From: Akkermansia sp.
Lineage (GTDB): Bacteria; Verrucomicrobiota; Verrucomicrobiia; Verrucomicrobiales; Akkermansiaceae
Reading direction: 5' to 3'
Assembly (NCBI GenBank): GCA_017555025.1
Contig: JAFZHC010000009.1
Span: forward strand, 248,001-312,000
DNA length: 64,000 bases
The notes beneath the pieces were generated by a model, which was not told where the DNA came from, made no database searches, and saw only the letters and a program-made list of their open reading frames with translations. Positions 45,011-53,768 of the stretch are shown piece after piece. The stretch's first letter is position 1, and each line of letters begins with the position of its first letter. A program made the translations under genes and the position numbers.

Positions 45011-45997
45011 TCAGTCTTCATGTTGCAGAGCATCCCGCAGCGCCGAGGAACCGAAAAAAGGAGGATTCAGCTCACTCTGAAAATAATGGCAAATACGATC
45101 CATCACATGCACTTTAATCTCCAATTCAGGAGAATACAGGAATAAGTCTTCCTCATAGCTGCGGCTCAAGCCGGCACGCAGAGCAATTTCCCTCATCTCC
45201 GTATGCAAACGGGTAAGTTGAATAGCTGCGGCATCGGCCGACACCTTATCATGCACCAGCGCAGCCACAGCAATCCATTGTTTCATAAGGGGGAGAATCT
45301 TATCAGCCACGGTCACAACTCCCGGTAAGGCATCAGGGTCCACCTGCATGTTCATATTTTCCAGCACATCACGCACGCCCAGCAAAGCATTAACTAAGCG
45401 CTCAGAGCGGTAATATTCAGGGCTGCGCATCGCTAAAGCCCCCCAAGCCTGCAGCAACCGTGCCACATGAGGACGAGAATTGCTGTAATATAGCATCATC
45501 TGCTCCGCATGAACTGATAATGCTAAATCATCCTGAGACGGAGTAACCGCCTGCAATTTTTCAGAACAGGAAACCATGAAAGGCACAAAAGCTTCCAGCA
45601 TATCGGCTGCGGCATCTGCCGTCTTTTTATTATTAACACCCTGAAGGGTAACGGTAAGATCATCCATGGCCTGCCAAATTTCCCGGAGAGGCTCCTGATA
45701 CAGTTTTGCCACCTCCAGTTCTTCTTGAGTAGGCGGAGGGATGAAGGGATTCATAACCTGCTGCAAGGCCTCAGAACCATAACAGGCAGTACAACGCAGC
45801 AGTAATCGGTCAAAAGAGGTGAGGCAGACGCGGGAACGGTCTACCCGCTCAAGAAGAGAATGTATGCGAGGCGCAGCGGCATCAGCACTTGCCCGATCCG
45901 ACACAAACATCAAGATGGGAGAAAGGCTGGTTTGCTCCATTACCTGTGCAGATACGATAGGAGTAAGAAGAAGCGTTAATAATGAGAGAGATTTCAT
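45011..45997 (-). CDS. Secreted helical protein of unknown function
   Basis: 328 residues with a signal peptide (LSLLTLLLTPIVSA). The mature part appears all-helical with several cysteines (CLTSFDRLLLRCTACYG) and no recognised domain. It overlaps the ankyrin gene by four bases (ATGA), so its expression is coupled to that gene. Low sequence complexity is not seen. I do not recognise a family. Confidence 0.65.
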   Translation of the reverse strand: MKSLSLLTLLLTPIVSAQVMEQTSLSPILMFVSDRASADAAAPRIHSLLERVDRSRVCLTSFDRLLLRCTACYGSEALQQVMNPFIPPPTQEELEVAKLYQEPLREIWQAMDDLTVTLQGVNNKKTADAAADMLEAFVPFMVSCSEKLQAVTPSQDDLALSVHAEQMMLYYSNSRPHVARLLQAWGALAMRSPEYYRSERLVNALLGVRDVLENMNMQVDPDALPGVVTVADKILPLMKQWIAVAALVHDKVSADAAAIQLTRLHTEMREIALRAGLSRSYEEDLFLYSPELEIKVHVMDRICHYFQSELNPPFFGSSALRDALQHED

Positions 45998-47163
45998 AAA
46001 GATTCTGATGTAGAAGGTTCTTGCTGTGCTACCGCACCGATTTCCTGATAGGTCCGTCGAGTCTGCTCTAACAACTCCGGGCAAGCCCACCGAGCCGGAA
46101 GAAGCTGAGGTGCAGCGCCGTGTGCCAGCAGTAATTGCAAAACATCAAACAGATGTTGAGTATATTCAACACTCTCTTTTTCTGCTAGCTGCTTCAACAC
46201 AATTTGTAACGGAGTCTGTTGATTACTACCGTCTTTGATTTTTTTCTCAGGCAGCAAATCAGGTTGGGCGCCTAATTTCAGCAAAGTTTCAATTGATTTG
46301 ACATCAGCCCAACCAAACACAGCCTGCTGCAGGTAGGTGTATTCCCCTCCTCGGGCGTTAACATTAATCCTGCCCTCCTTCGCCAAGCGCTCAAAAACCG
46401 AAAGAGCGGAGCCCGACACAACGCACTCAAGCAAAGGTAACTCTTCAGAATTAATCGACAGACCTCGCGCAAGCAACCATTCTAAAGTTGCCTCCGAATC
46501 ATCCGCCAGAATGGCAGATGAAAGAAGTTCTTTGCAATCATGGAGGTCAGCCCCATGGCTAAGCAGCCAATCGCCCATGGCCAGAGCATTCTCAATAGGT
46601 AGACCTTTCCAATTCTGCAAGACGAGAGCAAGCAATGACTCCCCGTGCTCGTTCTTAGATGTTGGCGATGCCCCGCGCTCAACAAACACCTGCATGGCTA
46701 CCAATTGCCCCATCTCAGCAGCAAGACAAGGTAAAGAAGCATTCTGAGCAATAGCCGATTCGAAATCTTCAACGGGTTGCAGAACCAGAGCTCGCAGAGA
46801 ATCATTATATTGCCGCACTTTCGGGGTGGTGAAAACATCAATGGCTATCATGCCGCTCAGGGTATCAGGCTCTACATTATCCCCTATTTCATCGTAATCA
46901 CACCACGTTGACAGAGGGCGTTTATCAAAACGCAATGCGTATTCAAAGGCATTGAGAGCAACTTTTTCCCGCTCGTTCCAATGAGCAGCATAAGTCATTT
47001 CACCTCTGCACAGCCAGCCATACAACGGCGCGGCCTTTAGTAGCAAGGCAACGCCTGCGCTCACGAGCAACAAAGAGTACATAAACATCATCGCATATGC
47101 CGATATACAAAAAAATATACGCAGCGGCGATTTATTTTCAAACTCTCTGATTAACGCGTTCAT
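45994..47163 (-). CDS. Ankyrin-repeat membrane protein
   Basis: 389 residues: one membrane segment (about 26-42, MFMYSLLLVSAGVALLL) then ankyrin-like repeats from about residue 125 onwards (GQLVAMQVFVERGASPTSKNEHGESLLALVL, WLLSHGADLHDCKE, WLLARGLSIN, TLLKLGAQPDLLP, LLLAHGAAPQLLP). The signature of each is [FLW]L..GA....., so at least five repeats, in a topology that would put them outside or inside depending on the single helix. Likely a protein-binding partner of its neighbours. Upstream promoter at 47199-47227. Confidence 0.75.
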   Translation of the reverse strand: MNALIREFENKSPLRIFFCISAYAMMFMYSLLLVSAGVALLLKAAPLYGWLCRGEMTYAAHWNEREKVALNAFEYALRFDKRPLSTWCDYDEIGDNVEPDTLSGMIAIDVFTTPKVRQYNDSLRALVLQPVEDFESAIAQNASLPCLAAEMGQLVAMQVFVERGASPTSKNEHGESLLALVLQNWKGLPIENALAMGDWLLSHGADLHDCKELLSSAILADDSEATLEWLLARGLSINSEELPLLECVVSGSALSVFERLAKEGRINVNARGGEYTYLQQAVFGWADVKSIETLLKLGAQPDLLPEKKIKDGSNQQTPLQIVLKQLAEKESVEYTQHLFDVLQLLLAHGAAPQLLPARWACPELLEQTRRTYQEIGAVAQQEPSTSESL

Positions 47164-47198
47164 GCTAACATCTGCACGGGAAGCCCCGCAGCATACCA

Positions 47199-47227
47199 CT
47201 TATAGCATAAACCATAGCTGTTTGCAA
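47199..47227 (-). promoter_or_regulatory. Predicted promoter of the ankyrin/helical-protein pair
   Basis: TTGCAA (47227-47222), 17-base spacer, TATAAG (47204-47199); leader about 29 bases. Confidence 0.6.
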
Positions 47228-47248
47228 GCATCAAAGCAGCAATTATTC

Positions 47249-48892
47249 TTACATGCGAGGAGCTGCGGCATTGAGCTGCATATTGATATCCTTATGCTTT
47301 TGCTGCAAAGGCTTGAGGCTGCTTTCATGACGAGCAACCTTGTCGCGGGGAGCGGTATACAACCTTCTATACGCCGCCACACGAGAAACCAGCAAATCAG
47401 CAACGGCGCTGCTCACAGAGCTCTTAAGCTCTTCCTGCAAATCCAGCGACAGCAGGACAATATCTCTGCACATACGACGGGTGGCCAGCACATGAGCAAG
47501 CGAGCCCATGCCCCATATCATCCCCGCAACACACAGAGCGATATAAGCAAAGAAAGTGAAATCAAACACCCCCAATACACCTGCTATAAACAGACTCAGA
47601 CAAACAAGGGCACAGCATGTGCTCATCCAGCTCACGTGTTCATTGAAGACTTTGCTGAAACTACAGCGAAGTTTCATCGCAGCAAAGGGCTTATAAAGTT
47701 CACGCCCCATGCGGACTCGCAATTCGCTCAAATCATGCATCAGCTCATCCGCCGGGAACTCACCAATCTCGCACTCTAGCGTTTTTTTCATTCGAGGGCG
47801 CACGCTACGCCAATGACTCATACAGGAGAGCACAAAATTACCATCACTAGCCTCCTGCTGTGTGAGCACCTCACTTGTAAGCATGTGATAATAATAATTC
47901 TCAGTACCGGCACCCAACAATTCCAATCGCAACAAGGTGACAGGCGAAAGCATCCACCCCAGCGTACTCTTCAGCTTAGCCACCGTTGATGGCAAAGCTC
48001 GCATAGCAGCCTCGGAATAGGAATCAGTACAGCTATGCAAACTATCACGCTGACGCTCCAAGAAGTAATCGATTTCCTGCTCAATACCGGCGAGGAAACC
48101 GCTATCCGTTCTTGCCACTCTGTCGCGACCGCCCAACACAGAGCCCTGCTTGCGGGTCAGTTCTTTACCCAGCTCCACGAGATGGCGGATGGCTGCCCGC
48201 ACTCCGCCCTGCTCGGTCATAGCAGACTGAACACGGTTGGCAAATGTTTCCAGCCCATCCTTGCCGGAAGTTGGGCTCACAAAGTACAAAGGCAACGGCA
48301 CCCCCACGCGCTCACGGCAGACATCGCGGAGCTTCTCTTTCAGCTCCAGCGCGGCTTCAGCCGCTAAGGTGTCAGTAAAAGTGATGGCAAGCAGACAAGC
48401 AGAGCGCTTCTCTTCCTTAAGCTCAGCCAACAAAGGCCACACAGGCGAAACTTCCGCCGCTCGTCCATCGATAACGGCGAGTACAACATCGGCCTCTTTA
48501 ACGAGCTTACGTACAGTTGCGGCCACACCATCATCGGCGAAAGAGCGTGTATCAACCAACTCGAGCCCTTCCAGACTCTCCACGGGGATAAAGCGAGAAC
48601 AGGTAGCATCTCCATCCTTACTCCTGAAGCGCCAGCAAACATAATCCTCCTCAAGGGGTAAAGTCGCTATAAGTGGGTGCTCTGCAAGACCGGCCAGCAA
48701 CGAAGACTTACCGCATTTATCACCACCAATGACAATGATACGACGATCTCTATCAAGCAATTTATCAGCGGCCAGCACAGGCTCGACGTATTCAGCCAGC
48801 GCTTCATCTTCAATATCTGAGCACAGTTCCACAGCCTGACGCACCCAGTAGCGTGCGCGGCTTTCTTCTGTTTTGAAACAACGGCTCAGCAT
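47249..48892 (-). CDS. Dynamin-like membrane GTPase
   Basis: 547 residues. GTPase G1 GGDKCGKSS at about 56-64; G3 reads LVDTRSFAD, with Arg-Ser in place of the usual PG, and the G4-like position reads ITFTDT instead of NKxD, so nucleotide specificity is uncertain. A long helical stalk follows, and two adjacent membrane segments near residues 430-475 (STCCALVCLSLFIAGVLG; YIALCVAGMIWGMGSLAHVL) resemble the hairpin of bacterial dynamins and related GTPases. ATG 48892 is preferred to 48904 because TATAAT overlaps the latter. Confidence 0.7.
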   Translation of the reverse strand: MLSRCFKTEESRARYWVRQAVELCSDIEDEALAEYVEPVLAADKLLDRDRRIIVIGGDKCGKSSLLAGLAEHPLIATLPLEEDYVCWRFRSKDGDATCSRFIPVESLEGLELVDTRSFADDGVAATVRKLVKEADVVLAVIDGRAAEVSPVWPLLAELKEEKRSACLLAITFTDTLAAEAALELKEKLRDVCRERVGVPLPLYFVSPTSGKDGLETFANRVQSAMTEQGGVRAAIRHLVELGKELTRKQGSVLGGRDRVARTDSGFLAGIEQEIDYFLERQRDSLHSCTDSYSEAAMRALPSTVAKLKSTLGWMLSPVTLLRLELLGAGTENYYYHMLTSEVLTQQEASDGNFVLSCMSHWRSVRPRMKKTLECEIGEFPADELMHDLSELRVRMGRELYKPFAAMKLRCSFSKVFNEHVSWMSTCCALVCLSLFIAGVLGVFDFTFFAYIALCVAGMIWGMGSLAHVLATRRMCRDIVLLSLDLQEELKSSVSSAVADLLVSRVAAYRRLYTAPRDKVARHESSLKPLQQKHKDINMQLNAAAPRM

Positions 48893-48902
48893 ATCCGCGC
48901 CC

Positions 48903-48931
48903 ATTATAAGCACTCATAGGCATGTTGTCCA
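48903..48931 (-). promoter_or_regulatory. Predicted promoter of the dynamin-like GTPase
   Basis: TGGACA (48931-48926), 17-base spacer, perfect TATAAT (48908-48903). The ATG at 48892 follows after ten bases. Confidence 0.7.
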
Positions 48932-48985
48932 CCACAAAAATTATCGAATTGCGTTCACACAAACATCAGTTTGGAGAGAAATGGC

Positions 48986-49014
48986 TGGACAGACCTGCTT
49001 CCAACTGTTATACT
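48986..49014 (+). promoter_or_regulatory. Predicted cmk promoter
   Basis: TGGACA (48986-48991), 17-base spacer, TATACT (49009-49014); nine bases to the ATG at 49024. Confidence 0.7.
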
Positions 49015-49023
49015 CAGACGCGT

Positions 49024-49659
49024 ATGAATCCCCCCGCCATAGCAATAGACGGCCCGGCAGCTTCCGGTAAGTCAACAGTAGCCAAGCTGATTGCCCGAGA
49101 ACTGGGCTATACCTTCATCAACACAGGTGCCATGTACCGTGCAGTCACATGGTATACTCTGCAACAGGGGGTAAACCCGGCTGATACAGAAGCCGTTAAA
49201 GCATTATTGCCCGGTATTCCGCTTTCTTTCGGCAAGGATGGAGCAAACTCCACCGTAATGTGCAACGGCAACGTGCTGAGCGCCGAGCTGACAGAGACTG
49301 CTGTTAACGACAATGTATCCGCCGTAGCAGCTATTCCTGAAGTTCGAGCTCTGCTCGTTGACAAGCAGCGCGAGTACAATACCACCGAACCCGTTGTCAT
49401 GGAAGGTCGAGACATCGGCACCGTGGTATTCCCCAATACTCCCTTTAAATACTTCGTTACCGCCTCTGAGGAAGTTCGTGCAGCTCGCCGCGCAGCACAG
49501 GGTCTGACCGACTCCATTGCAGAGCGCGACCGCAAAGACTCCGCCCGTGCCTGCGCCCCCTTGGTGATGGCAGATGATGCAACCTTGGTTGATACCTCTG
49601 ACCTCACCATTGAAGAGGTAGTAGCTAAGGTTGTGGCCGACATTAAAAGCAAAATCTGA
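49024..49659 (+). CDS. cmk: Cytidylate kinase
   Basis: Phosphorylates CMP/dCMP. 211 residues. IDGPAASGKSTVAKLIA is the P-loop, FINTGAMYRAVTW the NMP-binding part, and MEGRDIGTVVFP the family motif. RDRKDSAR is the LID segment. ATG 49024 is used; an in-frame extension to 48922 would pass through the promoter. Heads the cmk-plsC-recF unit. Confidence 0.95.
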   Translation: MNPPAIAIDGPAASGKSTVAKLIARELGYTFINTGAMYRAVTWYTLQQGVNPADTEAVKALLPGIPLSFGKDGANSTVMCNGNVLSAELTETAVNDNVSAVAAIPEVRALLVDKQREYNTTEPVVMEGRDIGTVVFPNTPFKYFVTASEEVRAARRAAQGLTDSIAERDRKDSARACAPLVMADDATLVDTSDLTIEEVVAKVVADIKSKI

Positions 49660-49676
49660 ACGAAAGGAGACCCCCC

Positions 49677-50312
49677 ATGGATTTGCAGCGAATGAACCCC
49701 GTTTATTTCCTGGTTATCACCATTGCCCGAGCAATGGCCAAGGCTCTGTTTAACGTAAAAGTTATCAACCACGATAAGCTTATTCAGTCCGGCCCCTGTA
49801 TCTATGTGGCTAACCACCAGAGCTTTCTCGACCCGCCCATGATTGGTCAGCTCTTTGAGGACGACATACACTACTTCGCACGTAAAACGCTGCTGGATAA
49901 CCCCATCATGAGTAAGGTGCTGCCCCATTGCAACGTCATTCCCATTGATCAGGAGCGTCCCGACCCCGGCAGCATTCTGAAGGTTCTGCGTCTGGTACGC
50001 AGCGGCAGAGGCATTGTTATTTTCCCCGAGGGCTCCCGTTGCGAAGACGGCCAAATTCACGACGCCATGCCGGGCATCGGCCTCATTCTCGGCCGCCTTG
50101 CCGGAGTACCCGTGCAACCCATCCGAATTGAGGGTGCCTATGACTGCCTGCCGCCGCACCGCAGCCGGCTGGAGCTCCACCCCATTACACTGAGTGTGGG
50201 TGATCCCATTCCTTTCACTAAGGAGGAACTTAAGGCCAAGGGACGCGAAGCCCAGCTTGCCATAGGCCGCAAGATTATGGAAGCCATTAAGGCGCTTCCC
50301 CTTAATCCCTGA
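49677..50312 (+). CDS. plsC: 1-acylglycerol-3-phosphate acyltransferase
   Basis: Second acylation of phosphatidic acid synthesis at the inner membrane. 211 residues. NHQSFLD (His47, Asp52, the HX4D motif) and FPEGSR are present, and the N-terminal part is hydrophobic. It follows cmk after 17 bases and has the clearest Shine-Dalgarno sequence of the window (AAAGGAG, 8 bases before the ATG), as expected for an operon-internal start. Confidence 0.92.
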   Translation: MDLQRMNPVYFLVITIARAMAKALFNVKVINHDKLIQSGPCIYVANHQSFLDPPMIGQLFEDDIHYFARKTLLDNPIMSKVLPHCNVIPIDQERPDPGSILKVLRLVRSGRGIVIFPEGSRCEDGQIHDAMPGIGLILGRLAGVPVQPIRIEGAYDCLPPHRSRLELHPITLSVGDPIPFTKEELKAKGREAQLAIGRKIMEAIKALPLNP

Positions 50313-50320
50313 TTCCCTCT

Positions 50321-51427
50321 ATGCTTAACGCGCTGCGCTTGCGTAACTTCAGGTGCTACAAAACCCTCAACTGGCAAATACCGGCTGAGGGTGCGTTGCT
50401 TTTGGGTAGTAATGCGCAGGGAAAAACCAGCCTTCTCGAGGCTATTTGCTTTGCACTTACCCTGCACTCTCCCCGTGCAGGCAAGCTGGATCGCTTAGTA
50501 ACCCATGGCTGCGAAGAATTCGGTATATCATTGAGCACCGATGAAGGTACTCGCAAGTTATTGTGGCAACAGAGAAAACTCAATACACAGGTAGATGGCA
50601 TTCCGAGGCGCGACTTTAACGAATATCTGGCAGACGCGCCCCCGGTCGTCTGGCTGAGCAATACAGATATCAGCATCGTAACCGGCGGAGCTGAGGAGCG
50701 CCGTAATTACCTCGATTTTGTCGGCAGCCAATGGCACCCCGCATACCGCTCAGCCTTGCGAGAATACCGCAAAACACTCAAGAGCCGCAACATGTTGCTG
50801 CGCAACCCTCGCCATACTGCAGCCACCCTTCGCAGCTATGCAGAACTGTTGAGCCGCTATGGTGAGATTCTTCTGACGTTACGCCGCCAGTTACTCGACC
50901 TGCTACAACCCTATATCCGACGTTATCACAGTAACATTTCAGTAAAGGGTGAAAACGTTTCCGTTACTTATCGCCCGTCAGTTGAAGGCAATCTCCAGTC
51001 TGCGTATGAACAAGCGTTACCGGCCGATGAGCGAAACGGATTCACCACGATTGGCCCTCACCGCGATGATTTTGAGCTCCACATCAACGGTGTTCCGGCT
51101 GCGGAATATGCCTCTGAGGGACAACAACGCACATTAGCGACCTCTCTCATTCTGGCTCAGGCCGGCCTACTCCAGGTTGAAACCGGTCGGGCGCCTACAC
51201 TCCTGATAGACGATATCTTCGGTGAGCTTGATCCCTCACGCCGCAAGGCCCTGCTGAACTCACTACCCGAGGATTCTCAGATATTCATCACGACTACCCA
51301 TCTTGACTGGCTGGGTAGTGACAGAGTACCTCTCCCCCTTCTCAATATTGACAACGGGAGTATAAGCGAGCTTACTTCATCCGGCGAGCCAGCAAACCGG
51401 CCCCCACAACGGCCAAGCCACCCGTAA
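50321..51427 (+). CDS. recF: DNA replication/repair protein RecF
   Basis: SMC-like ATPase that loads RecA at gaps. 368 residues. Starts LNALRLRNFRCYKTLNW, Walker A GSNAQGKTSLLEAI, signature ASEGQQRTLATSLILAQ, Walker B PTLLIDDIFGELDPSR. It is not next to dnaA, dnaN or gyrB here but behind plsC. Last residues overlap the end of the MFS gene on the other strand by 56 bases; the tail (SGEPANRPPQRPSHP) is probably not conserved. Confidence 0.93.
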   Translation: MLNALRLRNFRCYKTLNWQIPAEGALLLGSNAQGKTSLLEAICFALTLHSPRAGKLDRLVTHGCEEFGISLSTDEGTRKLLWQQRKLNTQVDGIPRRDFNEYLADAPPVVWLSNTDISIVTGGAEERRNYLDFVGSQWHPAYRSALREYRKTLKSRNMLLRNPRHTAATLRSYAELLSRYGEILLTLRRQLLDLLQPYIRRYHSNISVKGENVSVTYRPSVEGNLQSAYEQALPADERNGFTTIGPHRDDFELHINGVPAAEYASEGQQRTLATSLILAQAGLLQVETGRAPTLLIDDIFGELDPSRRKALLNSLPEDSQIFITTTHLDWLGSDRVPLPLLNIDNGSISELTSSGEPANRPPQRPSHP

Positions 51428-52547
51428 GGAATACAGCCTGAGGCCCTCCCGAATAAGTCCAGATAATACCGCCGATAATACCGTAGGCAATAGAGGCTAC
51501 ATGATTAATGGCGATACCGGTATAAATACAAGGAGTAATGTCGCTACGGCGGTCGCCGCAGATGCGAGCTATATAGGTTGTACGAGCCATCCCCATAGCA
51601 AACAGTACTTTATCAAGCACAAAGCAGCACCCCACAACAGCAACCGCCCAATGAGCCGGTAACAAATCAGGCGCAAAGGCATAGGCCAAACACAGAACAG
51701 AAAGTGCCATGCTATCAAAAATAGTTACTTTCTTTTCTCCATATCGTTTAATACTCCAACCAATGAGAGGTTGAGTAAAAAGGCCAATGACACCGGCGCA
51801 GAGAACAATCATACCGATGCGTCCGGGCGATTGTTGCAGCGTATTAACCAACAACCAGTAACCAAAGGTCATGTAAAGCTGTTTTCGAATACCATGTAAG
51901 GTTTCTATACCGTAGTAAACAGCATATTCCCGACGAAAAATAAAATTCTCCTTCACACTCTTACGTCGTGGAAAATCGGGCGTACGAATGCAGAACAGCA
52001 GAAGAGCCGACACCAGAAAAATTGCGATAATGAGGATGTAATCCCATGCAAAGTCATCATTAAACTTCCATTTTACCCAAATAAAAAGAGCTCCCACCAG
52101 TGTGGCAGCCGTACCTAGAGCCCTCATCTGACCCAGGCGTAAACTGCGATTTTCAGGGCGTGCGGTGTGCATCACAATAGAATCCACCGTACCCATAAGA
52201 ATGTGCAATCCAAGACTGGCAGTCACCACACAAAGACTCAGTTGCCAGAGGCTCGCCCCGTCTCCTAACTGCATCATGAAGAAAGTACCTGCCGCCGCCA
52301 ACAATACCGATACTGCTGCAAGTCGCACTTCATTCAGGAAAAAGAGGGCACCCATGACAAATAGGCTCAACACTCCGGGCAATTCGCGAGGCAACTCCAT
52401 CAGCCCGCGTTGCCCGGCGTCGAGATGAAGTACATCGCTAAGATAATTGCTGAACAATAAATCATACACACCTGCCCCAAGTTGAGCCAGGAATAATGCG
52501 GCCAATACAGCTACCATCACCCTACGAATTCGCGGCGTATCGCTCAT
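51372..52547 (-). CDS. MFS transporter
   Basis: 391 residues with about 11-12 spans. The first helix VMVAVLAALFLAQLGAGVYDLLFS and the loop RRKSVKENFIFRREYAVYYGIE after the sixth helix agree with MFS layout, but no subfamily motif tells the substrate. Its 3' end overlaps recF by 56 bases. Predicted promoter TTGAAA-17-TAAGAT ends nine bases before the ATG. Confidence 0.8.
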   Translation of the reverse strand: MSDTPRIRRVMVAVLAALFLAQLGAGVYDLLFSNYLSDVLHLDAGQRGLMELPRELPGVLSLFVMGALFFLNEVRLAAVSVLLAAAGTFFMMQLGDGASLWQLSLCVVTASLGLHILMGTVDSIVMHTARPENRSLRLGQMRALGTAATLVGALFIWVKWKFNDDFAWDYILIIAIFLVSALLLFCIRTPDFPRRKSVKENFIFRREYAVYYGIETLHGIRKQLYMTFGYWLLVNTLQQSPGRIGMIVLCAGVIGLFTQPLIGWSIKRYGEKKVTIFDSMALSVLCLAYAFAPDLLPAHWAVAVVGCCFVLDKVLFAMGMARTTYIARICGDRRSDITPCIYTGIAINHVASIAYGIIGGIIWTYSGGPQAVFLTGGLAVVGAGLLARRMK

Positions 52548-52556
52548 AACAAGGGC

Positions 52557-52585
52557 ATCTTAATACAAGGGAACAATTATTTCAA
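52557..52585 (-). promoter_or_regulatory. Predicted promoter of the MFS gene
   Basis: TTGAAA (52585-52580), 17-base spacer, TAAGAT (52562-52557); nine bases to the ATG at 52547. Confidence 0.6.
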
Positions 52586-52617
52586 CGCCACCGTGCGTCA
52601 GCGCCGCATCGGTGGCG
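52586..52617. repeat. Inverted repeat downstream of the LPS-kinase-like gene
   Basis: CGCCACCG and CGGTGGCG, 8 bp, 16-base loop. It abuts the -35 box of the MFS promoter and lies after the kinase stop. No U-run; could be a weak terminator or operator. Confidence 0.5.
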
Positions 52618-52666
52618 ATTAACAAAATCCTGTTTCTTCAAAGAAATATCTCCCGCAGCAAATAAA

Positions 52667-53581
52667 TTAAGGCTCGCCTACTTCCTGCTTCTGCATATTT
52701 TTTACCAAAGGATGATTATCCTTAAGATACTGGAGCATTTTCAGCACATGGCTATAGCGTGCACGGAGCTTAGATTTTGGATGGAAAAGACTTCTGAAGC
52801 GGCAAGTTCTCATGGAACGCTCCAGTTCTTTCATGCTGGGATAGGGATATTCGTACCTGCATTTACCTCGGGCTGCTTCCACTTGAGAACAAATATATTC
52901 AAAACGCTCCTTATATTCAGAAGAAGCCCCTATTTGCTGCAAAGAACGCAATATCATACTCGCGTCATCCCAAGCCAAGACTCCTATACAGGGGTTGGAT
53001 TCCCAACGCCACAGACAGATTTTTAAAGACGAATCAAAAAACGATATAGGAGTTGCACTATCAGTTTTTGTTGCTAGTTGACAATCAATAAGAACAACTT
53101 TTCCATTGCGCATCAGCATATTTTTAAGAGCAAAATCACGATGCACAATTTTGGCACGCTGAAGAGCTTGAAAGATAACATATATATCTTCGACCAACTG
53201 GGCACGCTGGTCGTTAGTCAGAGTACCGCTCTCCAAAATTGAAAGTAAATCCTTACTTGGCACATATTCCGAACTACAAAAGGAAAACCTCTTTCCTGAA
53301 TAATAAGCCAATGGTTTAGCAAAATGCTCAGGTGCCTGCTGCCACAGAGCAAGAGAGGAACGATACTCATTTTCGCTCATATCTCCGTAGCGACAAGCCT
53401 TAATAAAAACATCATTACCGGATTCGTCCTTCGCAAGCAAGACAGAATTAAGTCGGCTGGAAAAAGCTCCGGAAGTAGCAAATTGCCTCACATCCGTATA
53501 TCCGAATTTCTTTTTCAGAAAACGGCTGAATGCGTTTTTACTCACAATAACCCTAGGACGTTTTCTTTTCTCTCGAGCCAT
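52667..53581 (-). CDS. LPS-kinase-like (WaaP/InaA) protein kinase-fold enzyme
   Basis: 304 residues. Kinase-fold features: Lys61 in VFIKACRYG, HRDFALKNML (HRD 147-149, Asn154) and VVLIDCQLA in the DFG position (Asp166). This layout with a short N-lobe fits WaaP/InaA/Kdo-kinase enzymes that phosphorylate LPS core sugars. The gene is clearly AT-richer than its surroundings (hand count of two 60-base lines, 53041-53100 and 53221-53280: 20 and 23 G+C, against 31 in 54121-54180), which suggests acquisition from elsewhere. No glycosyltransferase next to it. Confidence 0.75.
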   Translation of the reverse strand: MAREKRKRPRVIVSKNAFSRFLKKKFGYTDVRQFATSGAFSSRLNSVLLAKDESGNDVFIKACRYGDMSENEYRSSLALWQQAPEHFAKPLAYYSGKRFSFCSSEYVPSKDLLSILESGTLTNDQRAQLVEDIYVIFQALQRAKIVHRDFALKNMLMRNGKVVLIDCQLATKTDSATPISFFDSSLKICLWRWESNPCIGVLAWDDASMILRSLQQIGASSEYKERFEYICSQVEAARGKCRYEYPYPSMKELERSMRTCRFRSLFHPKSKLRARYSHVLKMLQYLKDNHPLVKNMQKQEVGEP

Positions 53582-53608
53582 AGCTATATTAATTCCTTAT
53601 CTTCGACC

Positions 53609-53637
53609 ATCATACACTAATAGCATCCTTCCGTCAA
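53609..53637 (-). promoter_or_regulatory. Predicted promoter of the LPS-kinase-like gene
   Basis: TTGACG (53637-53632), 17-base spacer, TATGAT (53614-53609); leader about 20 bases with an AAGGA that may be a ribosome site. Confidence 0.6.
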
Positions 53638-53650
53638 CCTCAATATACCG

Positions 53651-53670
53651 GATATTCCCGGATATTCCCG
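53651..53670. repeat. Short tandem repeat GATATTCCCG x2
   Basis: Two exact 10-base copies (53651-53660 and 53661-53670), flanked by CCG and by GT. It lies upstream of the oppA promoter, in the AT-richer stretch. Role unknown. Confidence 0.6.
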
Positions 53671-53733
53671 GTCTCAACGACTTTATTCCCATAACTACCA
53701 CTAACAGGACAAACAAGTGAACACCATTCGGAC

Positions 53734-53762
53734 TTGCAAGAGATTGGCGAATATGGTAGACT
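53734..53762 (+). promoter_or_regulatory. Predicted oppABC promoter
   Basis: TTGCAA (53734-53739), 17-base spacer, TAGACT (53757-53762); the GTG start at 53769 comes six bases later, the shortest distance in the window together with osmC. Confidence 0.7.
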
Positions 53763-53768
53763 CGCCGC

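Noticed and set aside
47162..47779. 205-residue plus-strand frame opposite the GTPase C-terminus
   Set aside because: Antisense of helical stalk and membrane region; no motif or promoter.
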